Below, one piece after another: positions 45,292-60,034 of a stretch of 64,000 bases of DNA; positions within the stretch are counted from its first letter, which is position 1; each line of letters starts with the position of its first letter. Under the pieces are notes generated by a model. The model saw only the letters and a program-made list of their open reading frames with translations, ran no database searches and was not told the DNA's origin. Made by a program: the position numbers and the translations under genes. The stretch comes from Glomus cerebriforme. Its lineage: Eukaryota; Glomeromycota; Glomeromycetes; Glomerales; Glomeraceae. The DNA lies in the NCBI GenBank assembly GCA_003550305.1, contig QKYT01000153.1, forward strand, positions 1 through 64,000, given 5' to 3'.

Positions 45292-46039
45292 ATAATAATA
45301 AAAAGTTGATTATTATTATTTTATTATCATCAGTTCAAAAGGGGAGATTAGTTTACCGTTTACGTACTGTATCACGTGATAAAATAATTTTAACAAATCA
45401 GAATTCGTATATCTATCTATAAATCGCGCTGGCAATACAACTAAAATTTAATGCTCACTCGTCTTTATAGAATCATCGGAAGATACAGTATTATAAAGGT
45501 TAGTAGTGTAAGGTATCTGTTAGTACTCTTTTCTCAACTATCCAACTATCTTCAAGCAGTAGAAATAAATATAATTTAAGCACAATTGTGTGTACAATGA
45601 TTTCTCTAATAAAATTTTCCGAGATTTCGTTGAAGGATTTTCTTGTGCGAAAATAAAGTTTCAAACTTTAGCTTTAACATGATTTTATCAAATCTTTTAT
45701 GATTGTTTGATAAGTAGGTGTTGGCAATAGTTACATATATAACATTTAATTTAAAGAATATTGTTTAATCCATTATTTAGAATTTGAAAAGAAAAAAAAA
45801 CCGAATCTTTAAATAATTAACAAAAAAAATTTTTTTTTTTTTTCTTTGTAGAACTATTTAGGATAATGTGATTATTTTGATGAATAATTAATGCATGTTA
45901 GTAATTTTTTATATCATTTATATGTTTTTTTTTTCTTGATTTTTTTTTTTTTTTAACATAATTTTTCATTAAATTTTTTTTAGATTAATACAATTCATAT
46001 AGAAATCGTTTTATTATTATTTCTTCTTTGTCTTTGTGA
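45292..46039. other. Tail-to-tail spacer
   Basis: AT-rich with long T runs. One CACGTG near 45373. A possible short transcribed leader near 45420-45600 has no open frame. Confidence 0.4.
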
Positions 46040-47893
46040 TTACAAAGTTTTTTTAGAAAATCTTTCAGGGGATTTTATAATACATTGAATTAAATCATTA
46101 TATAAATTAGGCCATTTCAATTTAATAAAAGATAAAACATTTTCTTTTTCAACAAAATTATGAGACACAAGAGGTTGTAATAAAGTAACAACAGTTTTTA
46201 ATGTTGGATCAAACCCATTTAACGCCAAATCAAATTTAAATATTTTAATAGCATCATCAAAAGCTTTAAAACGACATAAAGCTTCTATATAAGAATTATA
46301 ATGATTTAAGGATAATATATATTTTGTATTTGAATTATTTGAAATTATTTTCCAATATTTTTTTAAAGTTATAACATCTCCATAATGTCCAATTTGATCA
46401 AATAAAATTGAAATGGCTGCTGATAAATGATCCCCCGAATATTTTTCATTCATTTTTTCCCAATTTTTTATAACATCCGATAATTTACCTAATATTCCAT
46501 AAGAATACATTAATATAGTGCACTTGTAAGCTTCATGTTTTTCATCATCATTTTCTAATTCATTTACCCATCTCAATATACCATCTTTATCTTGCTTTTT
46601 GTTAAAATAAGATAACAACCTTCTGAGAAAATGTGAATATTCTTCAATGTATATAGGTTTAATTAATCTCATAAATCCTTCTACTTTATCGATCATTCCT
46701 TTATTAAAATATTTTTGAATTAATGAAACAAAAATATAAGCTGGTGGAACAATTTTTGATTTCGTAATTTCTTGTAACATTTGTTCCGCATAATACAATT
46801 CATCATTACAAAGAAATCCTAATATTAAAAAATATTCTATATCTGAATTAATTTTAATATCTTCTTGAATTATTAATTTATAAATTAATAAAATTTTATA
46901 ATTATCCATTTTTGATTCAAATAATCCTTTAAATAATTCAAAAAGTATTATAGGATTTGATTTAATTTGTTTTGATCGAATTTCATTAAAATATTTTATT
47001 GCAATTTCAAATTTTCCTTCTTTAAAAGATTTTTCCATCAATTCTAAACTTGCAAATCCACTCATATCAAGTTCAAGTTCTTCTTTAGCATAAATAGATA
47101 TCATATCTTTATAAAAAATTGTCAACTTATTAATATCATTATTCTCTTTTAAAAATAAAATTTGATAAATATCATTACTTAATTTTATTTCATTTTTTTT
47201 AAGAATATTATAAATATCTATTAAAAGTTTTTCATTCTTATCATTCCAATTCCTTTTAAAAATTTTTTGACAAATTTCTTCATTTGGTATAATTCCAGCT
47301 GATAATATCCCTTGTAAAAATTGTTTGATTAATATACCTTTTCGTATTCTTTCTATTTTGTTATCATAATTATCATCTTTAAGAAATTCATGAAAAATGT
47401 GAAGAATGTCCAACATTAACTTATCCTTTTGATCAATATATTTTAATAATGAAATTGCTGAATTTACTCTATTTCTTTTAATAAAAAAACTAATTATATT
47501 ACTTCCTCCTCCAATTGAAAGAATTTTTTTCTCATGATCTCGATATAATAATTTACACATAAAATATAAACTCGTTACTAGACTTTTATTATCATAAATC
47601 ATGGCTACCTCAATTTTATTTTGTATTGTTATTAATTGTTCTATATTAATAGTATTCTCTCCTAGTTGTCGTTGTTTCTGTCGTTGTTGTTGTTGCAATT
47701 TTATTCTATTAATATTTGTTGCAGAAGAATTAATGGAAGAATTTGTATGGTAAAAATTATAATTATTTATTAATGGTTTAGTTAGTAAGTTTTCCTTTCT
47801 TATAACATGTAATAAGCCTTGTGCTGTATTGTAAAACTTCATTGGGAAAGGTCTGACAATACTTTTAATTAAGATTAAAGAGAACGATATCAT
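46040..47893 (-). CDS. Pentatricopeptide-repeat-like mitochondrial protein
   Basis: A single exon encodes 617 residues. The N-terminus is basic and hydrophobic without acidic residues for about 45 residues (LIKSIVRPFPMKFYNTAQG), as in a mitochondrial presequence; a second Met at residue 18 could be the true start. The body is alpha-helical, and paired helices of about 35 residues are seen best near the C-terminus: SYGILGKLSDVIKNWEKMNE, then HYNSYIEALCRFKAFDDAIK with IFKFDLALNGFDPTLKTVV. FKEGKFEIAIKYFNEI and GMIDKVEGFMRLI fit the same pattern. PPR proteins bind organellar RNA and act in its processing or translation. The RNA target cannot be told. It is Lys/Ile/Asn-rich, in line with the AT-rich genome. 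Confidence 0.7.
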   Translation of the reverse strand: MISFSLILIKSIVRPFPMKFYNTAQGLLHVIRKENLLTKPLINNYNFYHTNSSINSSATNINRIKLQQQQRQKQRQLGENTINIEQLITIQNKIEVAMIYDNKSLVTSLYFMCKLLYRDHEKKILSIGGGSNIISFFIKRNRVNSAISLLKYIDQKDKLMLDILHIFHEFLKDDNYDNKIERIRKGILIKQFLQGILSAGIIPNEEICQKIFKRNWNDKNEKLLIDIYNILKKNEIKLSNDIYQILFLKENNDINKLTIFYKDMISIYAKEELELDMSGFASLELMEKSFKEGKFEIAIKYFNEIRSKQIKSNPIILFELFKGLFESKMDNYKILLIYKLIIQEDIKINSDIEYFLILGFLCNDELYYAEQMLQEITKSKIVPPAYIFVSLIQKYFNKGMIDKVEGFMRLIKPIYIEEYSHFLRRLLSYFNKKQDKDGILRWVNELENDDEKHEAYKCTILMYSYGILGKLSDVIKNWEKMNEKYSGDHLSAAISILFDQIGHYGDVITLKKYWKIISNNSNTKYILSLNHYNSYIEALCRFKAFDDAIKIFKFDLALNGFDPTLKTVVTLLQPLVSHNFVEKENVLSFIKLKWPNLYNDLIQCIIKSPERFSKKTL

Positions 47894-48123
47894 GATAAAA
47901 AATTTTGTAGAACAAAGAGTACCTGATCTTTTTTTTTTTTTTTTATTAAAAAATACGATTGATAATCAAAAGTAACGTGATGTAACATATCATTCGTTAT
48001 CTTTATCGATCAGTAAGTATTTTGATAAATCTTTTTTATTTAAATAAAAGAATTGCTTTAAAAATATATCTTAAAAAATTTACAATTAATCTTTTAAATA
48101 TTATACAAAATATATAAACGAAT

Positions 48124-49026
48124 TTAAGCATTCAATGAAGCAATTGCATCAACTTCAATTTTAACATCTAATGGTAATCTAGCTACTTCAACGCATGCTC
48201 TGGCGGGACGCGCATCTCCAATAACCTAGACAATAAAAAAAAATAATAATTTAATCAATATTAAATAATAATTTGTATACAACCGATTGAAGTCTGGATA
48301 TACTGTAGTATGAATATCTCCCTCCCATTTTTTTATTTAATTTTGTACTCCATTGCTTTTCCTTTACTACATTATATAATAAAACCTTATCCCCAATTTT
48401 AAATTCTTATTTTCTCTTTATCCTATTATTATGGTATCCATAATCTGTTAATTAATTATTTATATAGGATATCCACTAACTATGATTCGCGAACGAACAC
48501 TAACCGTACGACGCAAATTTTATCTTAATACGAACCTCTCCATATGCTTTGTTCATAACGTCAAAATCATTCATATCTTTGATATAAACCGTGGTTTTAA
48601 TTAAATTTTGATATGAACATCCTGCCGCTTCTAATACTTTTCCTAAATTTTTTAAAGTTTGAATCTAGGGAATAAATTTTTTTTTAAAAAAATTAAAAAC
48701 GCATATAAAATATCGATCATATGTGAATATATGAAAAAAAGGAGAAAATTACCGTTTGTTCCCTGATATCTTCACTGACAATTTTGCGAGTTTCTGGGTC
48801 AAGAGGAATTTGTCCAGATACGTAAACAAATCCATTAGTTACAACAGCTTGAGCTAGTTCACGTTGTACAAGTAATTGTATATTTGTGCATGGGCAAATT
48901 ATTATAATTAGTTACAACAATTCTTTAAATCATTCTTTAAAAGTTAATATTAAAATAGTAATTACAATAAGGTCCAGCTGGGCTAGGAGCATTATTCGTG
49001 GAAACGTATTTAATATTCGCGCTCAT
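48124..49026 (-). CDS. RidA/YER057c/UK114-family protein
   Basis: Four exons (49026-48966, 48853-48753, 48664-48536, 48225-48124) join to 130 residues. RidA proteins hydrolyse reactive enamines and imines made by PLP enzymes such as threonine dehydratase. Family blocks are NAPSPAGPYSQAVVTNGFVY, SGQIPLDPETRKIV, LGKVLEAAGCSYQNLIKTTV, MNKAYGEVIGDARPARACVE and the end VKIEVDAIAS. The active-site Arg is in RPARACVEV. There is no presequence, so it is likely the cytosolic form (yeast Hmf1 type). Trimer formation is typical of the family. Confidence 0.93.
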
Positions 49027-49496
49027 TTTTTTTTTTAATATTATGAACGATAAAGTGTATGGGTTTTATATATAAAAAAAATTGTCTTTTTATTTTATCT
49101 ATCAAATTTATTATCTCGCATTGAGTGAATGAGATGAACGGTTATGGTTTTATTGGGATAATGTTTTCTTGTTACGGAAAAGTTAAATGTTCATTTTATT
49201 GTCTTGACTATGAAATTTGACTTTTTGATCAATATCATTCATTACAATCCCAAATGAAACGCCTTTTTAATTTTTATTATCATAATCAAAAAAGAATGGC
49301 GCTATAAAACGCCAATAATGAATACTTTTACGTTAAAAAATTTGAACTCTTATTCATTCAACCTTAAATACAAATTCTTTTTTTGGACTGATTTTAAACC
49401 AATTAAAAAAAAATACTGACAAATTCAGCAGAGTAAAAATAAAATAACAAGAAATAAGACTCACCCATACAAATAAACAACTAAAAAAAAATATTC
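49027..49496. other. Intergenic region, RidA promoter
   Basis: AT-rich spacer between the RidA start and the kinase 3' end. TATATATAAA lies near 49062-49072, about 40 bp ahead of the RidA start on its strand. Nothing else seen. Confidence 0.4.
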
Positions 49497-51942
<2,446 letters not shown>

Positions 51943-54900
51943 TTCTGAAAGTATTTTTAAATAAATAAAATAAACAAAATAAATACGCGTCAATATTTTG
52001 AATTGTCTTTAAAAAAAATATATCTACCCTTTAACCCAAATTAATATCAACAAAATAAAGAAAGCGGGTTGAATACTAAATATTATAATATAAGAGAAAA
52101 TTTTTTAAATAGGAAAGAAGAAATTCGGACAAACCAACGAAAAAAAAATTACAAACAAAAGTGGGTTATTTATAATCACTTCCTAAGTGGAATCTATGAT
52201 AACAGAATAATCAGAGCCGTGGGAATCAAATCAACACAATCATCAAAAACTGCTATATAAGGGATGAGTCACTAGACTCTCTTTTAGGTACTAAAAAGAC
52301 AATGGACAATCAGCAGTTTACTTAAAAGTAAATGCTAAACAATATGGTGTTTTTCTTTATCAGGGATCCAAACAGTTTGTTTATAGTTTATACCGAGAAA
52401 GATATTCTGATAACAGTCTGATAACAAATGATTATTAATATCTTTACGGTAATGATAAAAAATCATAATGTTTCTTGTAAAAAAAAAAAATTTTTTGAAT
52501 TTTTTGATCATAATTTGATAAAACAAATTGGGGTTATCAGATACCGTTGATACCGTTGATACCGTTGTGAACTCAAAAATACCGATTGTTCAAAAGGGTA
52601 TTGTACTTAATTCTTCTTTTGGTAAGTGGGATAAAGAAATAAGGAAAATCATTTAACATATATCTTTTGAAATAGTAAGGAAAATCATTGGTACATCATT
52701 TACTTAAACTATTCCTATCTCATCCACAATTATATTTTACGGAGTAATAATAAAGGCGAAAGAAAAAAGATTCAACCGATGATTCGTTCTTTTAGTAAAG
52801 ATAAAAAGAAATTCAAAGTTCTTTGAATTTCACATAATTGTTTATAAATCATTATTAAGTTAAAAAATTAGTTTCTTTTAAAAAGACAAATATCTGTCTG
52901 TTATAATACCATAAAAAATTTTGATAAACCTGTTATTGTCAACTTTTTATGGTTTATTTGTGATGCTTATCGTGAAATTTCATCGTTGAGTCATGAAACA
53001 GGATTTCACCGATGATCTGATTATCTTTGATCGATAACACAAAAGATACCGATTTAATACCGTATTTTGCAAGTAGTATTCTATTCTTATTTATATATTT
53101 CAATAAATTAGTAAATACTAAATAGTATAAATAGTAGTTATCATAAAAATAAATTCCTTAATAACATATAATTCAAAAATTATTTTAATATGTTTGATTT
53201 TTATACTTTTTGATTTAATTTCTTTCGTCTCTGATGGTTTCCCTCCAACTTTAATTTTTCTCACCGATATCTAGATTATTATTAATCCTCATTTGGTCTT
53301 AACCGGGTTTATCACATTTTTCGTGTACAAAAAAAAAATGAAGCGTTCGTTTGTTTTGTAAATATTATTCCTAACATATAATTTCCACATGTCGACCCTT
53401 TTAAATTATGCTTAAGGTCTGTCAAATTACATTAACGACAGCTCAGCCAACAATCAAAAAAAGTAATTATGAACAGGGTCAAAGAATCATCATGGGGATT
53501 ATTTCGTAGAATTTTCCGTGTTACATTTCCGAATTTGGCTTAGTCAATATTTAACCTTATGTCATAAATTTGATTCTCCCTACTTCCTATAAATACTCAA
53601 TGAAAAAAAATCCGGTATTTTGAAAAAGGAAATTTTTGAATAAAGATTTTCCCAATTTTTAATTTCTTTATTGTATAACCTTATATTAAAAACTTATCAT
53701 TCAATTATCATTTTTAAAAATAGTTAATCACTAAATTATAATGATATTTTTTATAAACTGCATGAGATTTATTTAAACTGCATGAAGTAACACTATTTAT
53801 AACTTTAAATTTTATATATATGGTAAGTATTTTATACAAAGCATTATGTAAAAATTATTTGTTCCGTGATATTATACAGTATTAAATCAATGAAAATTTG
53901 CTATAAATAATTTTAGATTTAAACTATATTGTAATTAATTTTAATTTTAGTTTATATATATACAAATGTTTATAGTAAAAAATTATAAAAATCCCATTTA
54001 TTCTCATTTGCTATATAATTTAAAGTAAATAATAATTCAAAAAAAAACAATATTTAAAATTTAATTAAATTTATTTATAATAATTATTATATATATAAAT
54101 ATCCAAAAAAAAAATCAATTTTTAATACAATATAAACTTTTATAATAATTAAAGAAAAAACTTTAATTATTATTATAAATAGTATAATTAAATTTTATAA
54201 TAATTAACAATGTTTAATTATTATTATTAGCTAATTTTTTGGTTAATATATATTGTTTTACTGATCATATAATACAAATTTAAGTTTAAACTTCAAACAT
54301 TTTTTTATAATAAAAATTAATTATAAAAATTACTTTACCTTAATAATTTATTAAATAATTATTTTTACTATCAAAATTTAGGATATTTTACTAATAAATT
54401 TTACTTTAAACTAAATAAATAATTTATTTTAATAATAAATATATATTAAATTATTTTATAATTTTTTGTTTTATTATATATTTTGATTTAATTCAAAAAG
54501 TTATATTTGATATTTGATTTAATATAAAAAATTTAATTTAAAATTTAATTTGATTTAGATTAAAATATGATTAATATAATTTGCTATATTTTACATTTAT
54601 TAGATATTTAAAAGCTAATCTTTAATTATAGGTCTATTTAGTTCAAAAAAAAAAATAAGTCCATTACAAGAAGCTAATCATATTTACTTTAAAATAAAAA
54701 AGCAAGCAATATCATATTACAAATGAACTAATAAAACCTAATAATCTAATTAATATAAAAGAAATGAAAATTATTGAGAGAGAGTCAGAGAGCCTATTAT
54801 TGAAAAAATTAAACCACCAGAAAAAATATATATTTCAATGTTTAATCTTCATTCTACTATTAAGTTGAGTTATATAAAAATAAGCTGAGTAATATAAAAT

Positions 54901-55084
54901 TATAAATTTATATCTTAATTTTTACTTTTTCTTTTACTTCTTTATTTTTTTATAGTTATATTTCACCCATTATATTATTGTATTTTTCAATTTATTTCTT
55001 TTTAAATCAAAATTTATAATAAAAAAAAAAATACAAAATGGTATCTTTTTACTATTTGGTATACTACCATTTATTACTTTTATT
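51943..55084. other. Long AT-rich region without a supported gene
   Basis: Small repeats occur at 52543-52567 (GATACCGTT three times) and scattered GATACCGAT strings near 53044, like those at the left end of the window. From 53650 to 55080 the sequence is almost pure A and T. Open frames at 52069-52260 and 52335-52526 lack protein character. No RNA gene recognised. Confidence 0.5.
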
Positions 55085-55303
55085 TTAAATATTTAAAAGT
55101 TCTTTAATATTATAATCTTCTTTGGATTTTTTTTTAGTATTCTCATCAACTTGTAATGTATAAAATCCTTTTATAGTTGGTAAAGAAATATGAGAAAGAT
55201 GTTGATTATGTGGTTTAATGAACCAAATTAATACATACAGTAATAATATAGTAGCACATATACACATATATGCTATACATGCATCACCACGAAAAATAAA
55301 AAT
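55085..55303 (-). other. Possible last exon of a small membrane protein
   Basis: Behind an acceptor-like GTTTAG (about 55304-55309) an open stretch reads IFIFRGDACIAYMCICATIL and LLYVLIWFIKPHNQHLSH, a hydrophobic segment followed by a polar tail of about 45 residues that ends in KELLNI. It looks like a C-terminal exon with one membrane span. I could not find the exons that would precede it. Codon content is richer than the surrounding AT desert. Confidence 0.3.
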
Positions 55304-56469
55304 CTAAACATGCTTTTTCAATAAGTACTAAAACAAATAGTATATATAAATATATATACTATTTGATTTTATTTTGAATTTAACCCAAATATAAGATTAA
55401 TATTCATATTTTTATCATTAATTTTTGAACATTTATATCAAAATGAGATTTTCTACTTTGAAGTTTCTTATCTAATTTTTGTCTTATAAAAAATTTTCAA
55501 AAAAAATGATCCCGTTTCTGAGTTTTTTTTCAGAATAAAAAGCAGAAAAATTTCCAGAAATTTTTTATAGGGATTGTTAATTATGCCTTCAAATTAGATT
55601 AGATGTAATAAATGAAATAAAAGAAATACAAAAAGGTATCTGCTATAATTTGTGATCCGCTTCTTTAAAACTGGTTTATTAATGTATCTATTAAGATGAT
55701 TGTTTGTTGAAGTTCAATACGATAAAGTGATGTAACGATGCATAATGAAATATTCGGTTGTCAAGATATTAATAGGATTTTTTAATACCTAGATATCTGA
55801 TTGGGCTCAGTAATTTATACGAAAGTTAATTTTTGAGATTAGAATGAACACCGGTGTGATTTTAGTTAAAATAATGTATTAATCAATAAAAAAGAGTAAA
55901 ATGTAACATATACTGGATCCCTGTAAACCACATGCTGGAACCCTACACAAAACTACATTCAAATCTACTAAATTTTTACTTAATATGATTTTATTGGTTT
56001 TATTATAATTACAAAAAATTATACTAAAACATTTTAATTTATTATCGAAACTTTTTTTCATTATGTAAATAAATTATATTGTAAATCATTAATTTATACT
56101 ATGATGAAAATCAGATTATTTATTGCCAAGTAAAATGGTAATTTAATGCAAATGATAGTTATTTACCTTATTCGCTATTGTAGATTTTAAAAAGTAAAAT
56201 AATATGCATGATGTATTAAAATGTATTTAGTAACCAAAGAGATCATAGCGAATTTTGTATTACCGCGTGTAACTGCACAAACAAACATTTTTTGTATTTA
56301 TAAATGGGTCATTGGTTTTGAAATATGTTGAAACGTCTCGGTATTCTTCCGTTACGAACATCTGATCTAATAAAAGGAAATATAAAAAGATATAAAAGAA
56401 TAGAGTTTTTGAAAAAAAAAAAATTTTTAACATTATCATAATAGTGTACATTAAATACCGAAAAAAAAA
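55304..56469. other. Intergenic region with repeat debris
   Basis: A 50-bp GC-richer island at about 55912-55960 (TGGATCCCTGTAAACCACAT and following) looks like a repeat remnant. The minus-strand frames here (55879-56061, 56260-56475) have no recognisable features, though the second follows an acceptor-like TTTATTAG near 56365. Confidence 0.35.
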
Positions 56470-57373
56470 ATGCAATCAACTCGAGGAATCATATTACTTT
56501 TATTGTCTTTAATACATCCTCTAATCGTTTTCGCACAAATAGATTGTCAAGCATCATGTTCACCTATAAATGCTTTATTAGCACCATGTAATGTTATTTT
56601 TACACTACCCAATCCGGGAGAAATTGTCAATATTCAATTTGGTGGTAAGAATTTTAACAATTTTTTTTTTTTTAAAAAAAAAATCAATAGTTTTATTTCA
56701 TAGAAGGATTTCTTTTTTTAATATTATTTTAATCTATTATTTAGCAACCGAGGCCAAATGTTATTGTAATAAAGAAACTTATAATCAATTAGTAACTTGT
56801 TCAAATTGTATAAATAATAGTGGAGAAAATAAAAATTTAAAAGTAGAAGACTTGGATAGATATAAAAATGTTTGTGCCACTTTTGCGGTTGCATTTACAG
56901 ACAATCCAACAAATTCTCAAGGACCAACACAACCAACCTCTCCAACAGATAATCCTGCTGATGAACCTCAAATAAATAACGATATACCAGATTCAATCGA
57001 TTTAAATAGCAAGTCGTCTTATATAATATTGGGTATAGTTGTTGGTATACCTGTATTAATTATATTAATTATTTTTATATATAAATGTTGTTTTAAAAGA
57101 AGAAAATCTATTAAAATTAAAAGGGTAACTTCTCAGACGTTTCTTGATAAAACATCACAAATTGACTTAACTGATAATTCTAGTATAACTAGTATAGCTC
57201 CATCTCAATTGCAAGCATTTCGACAACAACAACAACAACAATTATCTCAAATTTCAATTGAACGTGATGATTTAACTGAAATTTCAATCGATGATTATGA
57301 AGATATAACGTCTAATAATGACATACAACAACAACATCATCATCATAATTATAATTTCAAAAGGAATTATTAA
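56470..57373 (+). CDS. Secreted-type Cys-rich single-pass membrane protein, paralogue A
   Basis: Two exons (56470-56644 and 56745-57373) join to 267 residues. A signal peptide (GIILLLLSLIHPLIVFAQ) is followed by one cysteine-rich domain of about 85 residues with the pattern C-x3-C-x9-PC, then EAKCYCNKETYNQLVTCSNC and LDRYKNVC. A Pro/Thr/Asn linker of about 50 residues leads to one membrane span at about 150-172 (ILGIVVGIPVLIILIIFIY), CC and a basic stop. The cytosolic tail of 90 residues is rich in Ser, Gln and acidic residues (DDLTEISIDDYEDI) with Gln and His runs. This is a type I plasma-membrane layout, as for a sensor or adhesin. The phase-1 intron inside the Cys domain is at the same place as in the two paralogues downstream. 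Family unnamed as far as I know. Confidence 0.75.
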
Positions 57374-58750
57374 TTAAAAAAGGATGAAAAAAGACTTTTT
57401 TATTTTATAGAAAATTTTAATAGAATTTTTAAAATAAGTTTAAATAGTGTAATTTTATTCTTAATTTCATATTTAATTTACTTAATAATCTTTTTAAATA
57501 TGAGATTCTATACGATATCTCATTTTTTATTAAGCATTATGATCCATAATCGACGATATTCATCGTATTATTTTCTTCAGGTTTTATATACAGTAGTAGG
57601 AGCCACTTCTACTAAAAAAAAACAAAATTTAAAAACTATTATTAGAGTTTAATATTTTATTTGACTGAACGTTTCTCGAAATTTTTTTGTCATAAGACAT
57701 TTTGTTCAGTATAAGCGGTTTATAATTTTAACCTTTCAGTTAGGTTATTTTAGTTGTTTAGTTTAAATATTAGTTAAAATTAAGATATAAAATATGCGTA
57801 GTATGGCAGTTTCGAGAACACGTTTGCTAAGCAGCGGAGAAATCATTCACAATTGTGTCATTATTCATATATTTTTTGTAATAATATTTTGTAATATACG
57901 CTTCAATAATCGCGGGGTGAATTTTAATATTTGACGTGCGGGTGCGACTTCGTCATTCGTGATGAAACCATTGAAATTTGAGAACTGATCTTTAACAGCG
58001 TACGCGTCTATTGTAATAATTTAATTTAATATTACAATAGAGTGGCATTCTTCATTGACAATTGTGAATTGCAAGAATGAAATTGAGTATAAATGATTTA
58101 TAATAGATCATTCTTTTTATTATTAATACACTCCGAATTGTTTAACAAATTGCGTTGGTCAAATTAATAATAATCACGTTTTATCTTCCATAAATGGATT
58201 TTCATTTTTTGACATCTAAAGGAAAAATTATTCGAATAAAAACGCAGTAATCATAAGAAATCTTTGAAGCACTTATAATGTACTCCTTTGGCGTTTCATA
58301 CCAAATTAGTAAAATTTGAGCCGAGTAAAGTCCAAATATGAAAACATAATTTTTTTTTTTACTCGGATTAAAATCTCCGTATAAACCTTTGATTAATTGC
58401 ATTTCGTACAATGTAAATAATAATTTTAAATTAATTAAAGGAAAAAAAAATTTTTTTTTTTTTATATAAATGTTAATAATTAAACCGAATAATAATCGAA
58501 AAATGTTGTAATACAGGAGGTTCTTTGTATTCTTATCTTTTTTTGTATAGTGCCTTGATATTAGTAACTCACTTCTGAAACTTTGAAATGCATGAAATTT
58601 TTTTCGATATATATATATATAACACGGAATTTGATTGCTAGATTTTATCTATCTGATTACTTTCACGTTTTTTTTTTTTTTTTTGTGAATGTAATTAATT
58701 AATTTATATACATGTTCAAACTATTATAGGAAATTTATTTGAAAACAAGA
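57374..58750. other. Intergenic region between paralogues A and B
   Basis: AT-rich with a short inverted repeat around 58005-58045 (TATTGTAATAAT... ATTATTACAATA). No exon recognised; the minus-strand frame at 58202-58411 shows no protein features. Confidence 0.4.
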
Positions 58751-60034
58751 ATGAAACCATTAAATTGCTTAATTTTATTATTTTTTGTAATACATTTCTT
58801 TACGAATAAAGTTTATAGTATAAAAGATTCAGCGTGTGGCGGTGCAAAACTGCAAATGATCCATGTGTTCTTGCAAATTCTACGTTAATTCCATGTAATG
58901 CATCCATTATTCCAGTACCTCCTGAAGCATTGGATGGCATAATTAACTTTCAATATCAGATTAGTGGTCATTAATTATTTTTTAAAATTCAGTTTTGTTT
59001 CAACTATTTATTTTTTTTAATCAAATTATAATTAATTATTTTTATAAATAAATAAATATATATATATATATAGATGGTAACTTATTTGATTGTGCTTGTA
59101 ATGTTCCATTTTATAATTTACTTGCAAGATGTACAACTTGTTTCGAAGGTCCCAGAACTAATATCACAGTAGAATCCCTTGATGATTTTAAGTGGAATTT
59201 ATTTTGGTAAAGCCCCACCTTCGTAAGTGATAATATATTATTACTATTATGTTTTTTTTAAAAAAAAGGAAATTTAAATAACTCTTATTATAAATTATTG
59301 TAGACCATCAACAACAACTACATTACCATCGTCAACATTACCACCGTCTCCACCACCTCCATTACCACCAATACCACCACAGGAACAACCACTACCAGCA
59401 ATTCCATTACCACCAAAAGATGAACCGGAACCTAAACCAAATGTTCCACTTTGTGACTTACCATGTCTTTCTCTCAATCTTTCATTAATTTATTGTGGTG
59501 GAGATATTTTTCCACCTGATACGGTATTAGCTGATACATTTCCTAGAACTTACAGAATCAATAACGGTAATATAATGGATACTTTATAAAGAATTTTTTT
59601 TCTCCTTTTTTTTTAAAAAAAATAAAAGGTTTAAATTTTATTCTTTAAAAAAAAATTAGATCCAAAGTTAGCACGGTGTGAATGTAATTTAAAATTTTAT
59701 GACGATTTAGCAAAATGTATATCATGTTATTCTACTCCAAAGAATATTATTACTCTTGAGCCACTTTATGAATATAAAGGAACTTGTCAAGATCTAGGAG
59801 TTCCTTTTGGTACACCTCCGTAAGTAATTTTCCTAACTAATTAAAACAAAAGTAATTCATTAAGTACTCAATTTTCTTTTTTTTTCTTTAATTAGACCAA
59901 CAAGGTTTGACATACCAACTTATAATGTTGGATTATCATTAATTCATTACTCTATGCCGTCTATTCCGTTAGGAGATTCATTTATTTTGCTCAATCTTTT
60001 GGTAACATTAGCAATATATTTGGTTGAATTTTAA
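58751..60034 (+). pseudogene. Cys-rich surface protein, paralogue B with two domains, frameshifted
   Basis: Five exons are readable (58751-58966, 59074-59222, 59304-59566, 59660-59819, 59896-60034). A signal peptide (LNCLILLFFVIHFFTNKVYS) is followed by a first Cys domain (DPCVLANSTLIPCNASI, then DCACNVPFYNLLARCTTC), a Pro-rich linker with runs of PPSPPPPLPP, a second Cys domain (LCDLPCLSLNLSLIYC, then ARCECNLKFYDDLAKCISC and YEYKGTC), and a hydrophobic C-terminus (FILLNLLVTLAIYLVEF) fitting a GPI-anchor signal. Two one-base shifts break it: near 58845, just after the first Cys, and near 59190, where the cysteine after SLDDFK is lost. Each Cys domain is split by a phase-1 intron at the same position as in A and C. 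It is either a recent pseudogene or a gene with sequencing errors. Confidence 0.65.

Noticed and set aside
51943..51993. Upstream Met for the kinase
   Set aside because: The extension would read through a CTTTCAG acceptor-like site and hydrophobic AT-rich sequence typical of an intron.
53460..53545. Short frame starting MNRVKESSWG
   Set aside because: Only 24 codons, with no signal peptide, motif or splice-linked continuation.
59295..59477. Gly-rich 60-residue minus-strand frame
   Set aside because: It is the reverse of the Pro-rich linker of paralogue B.
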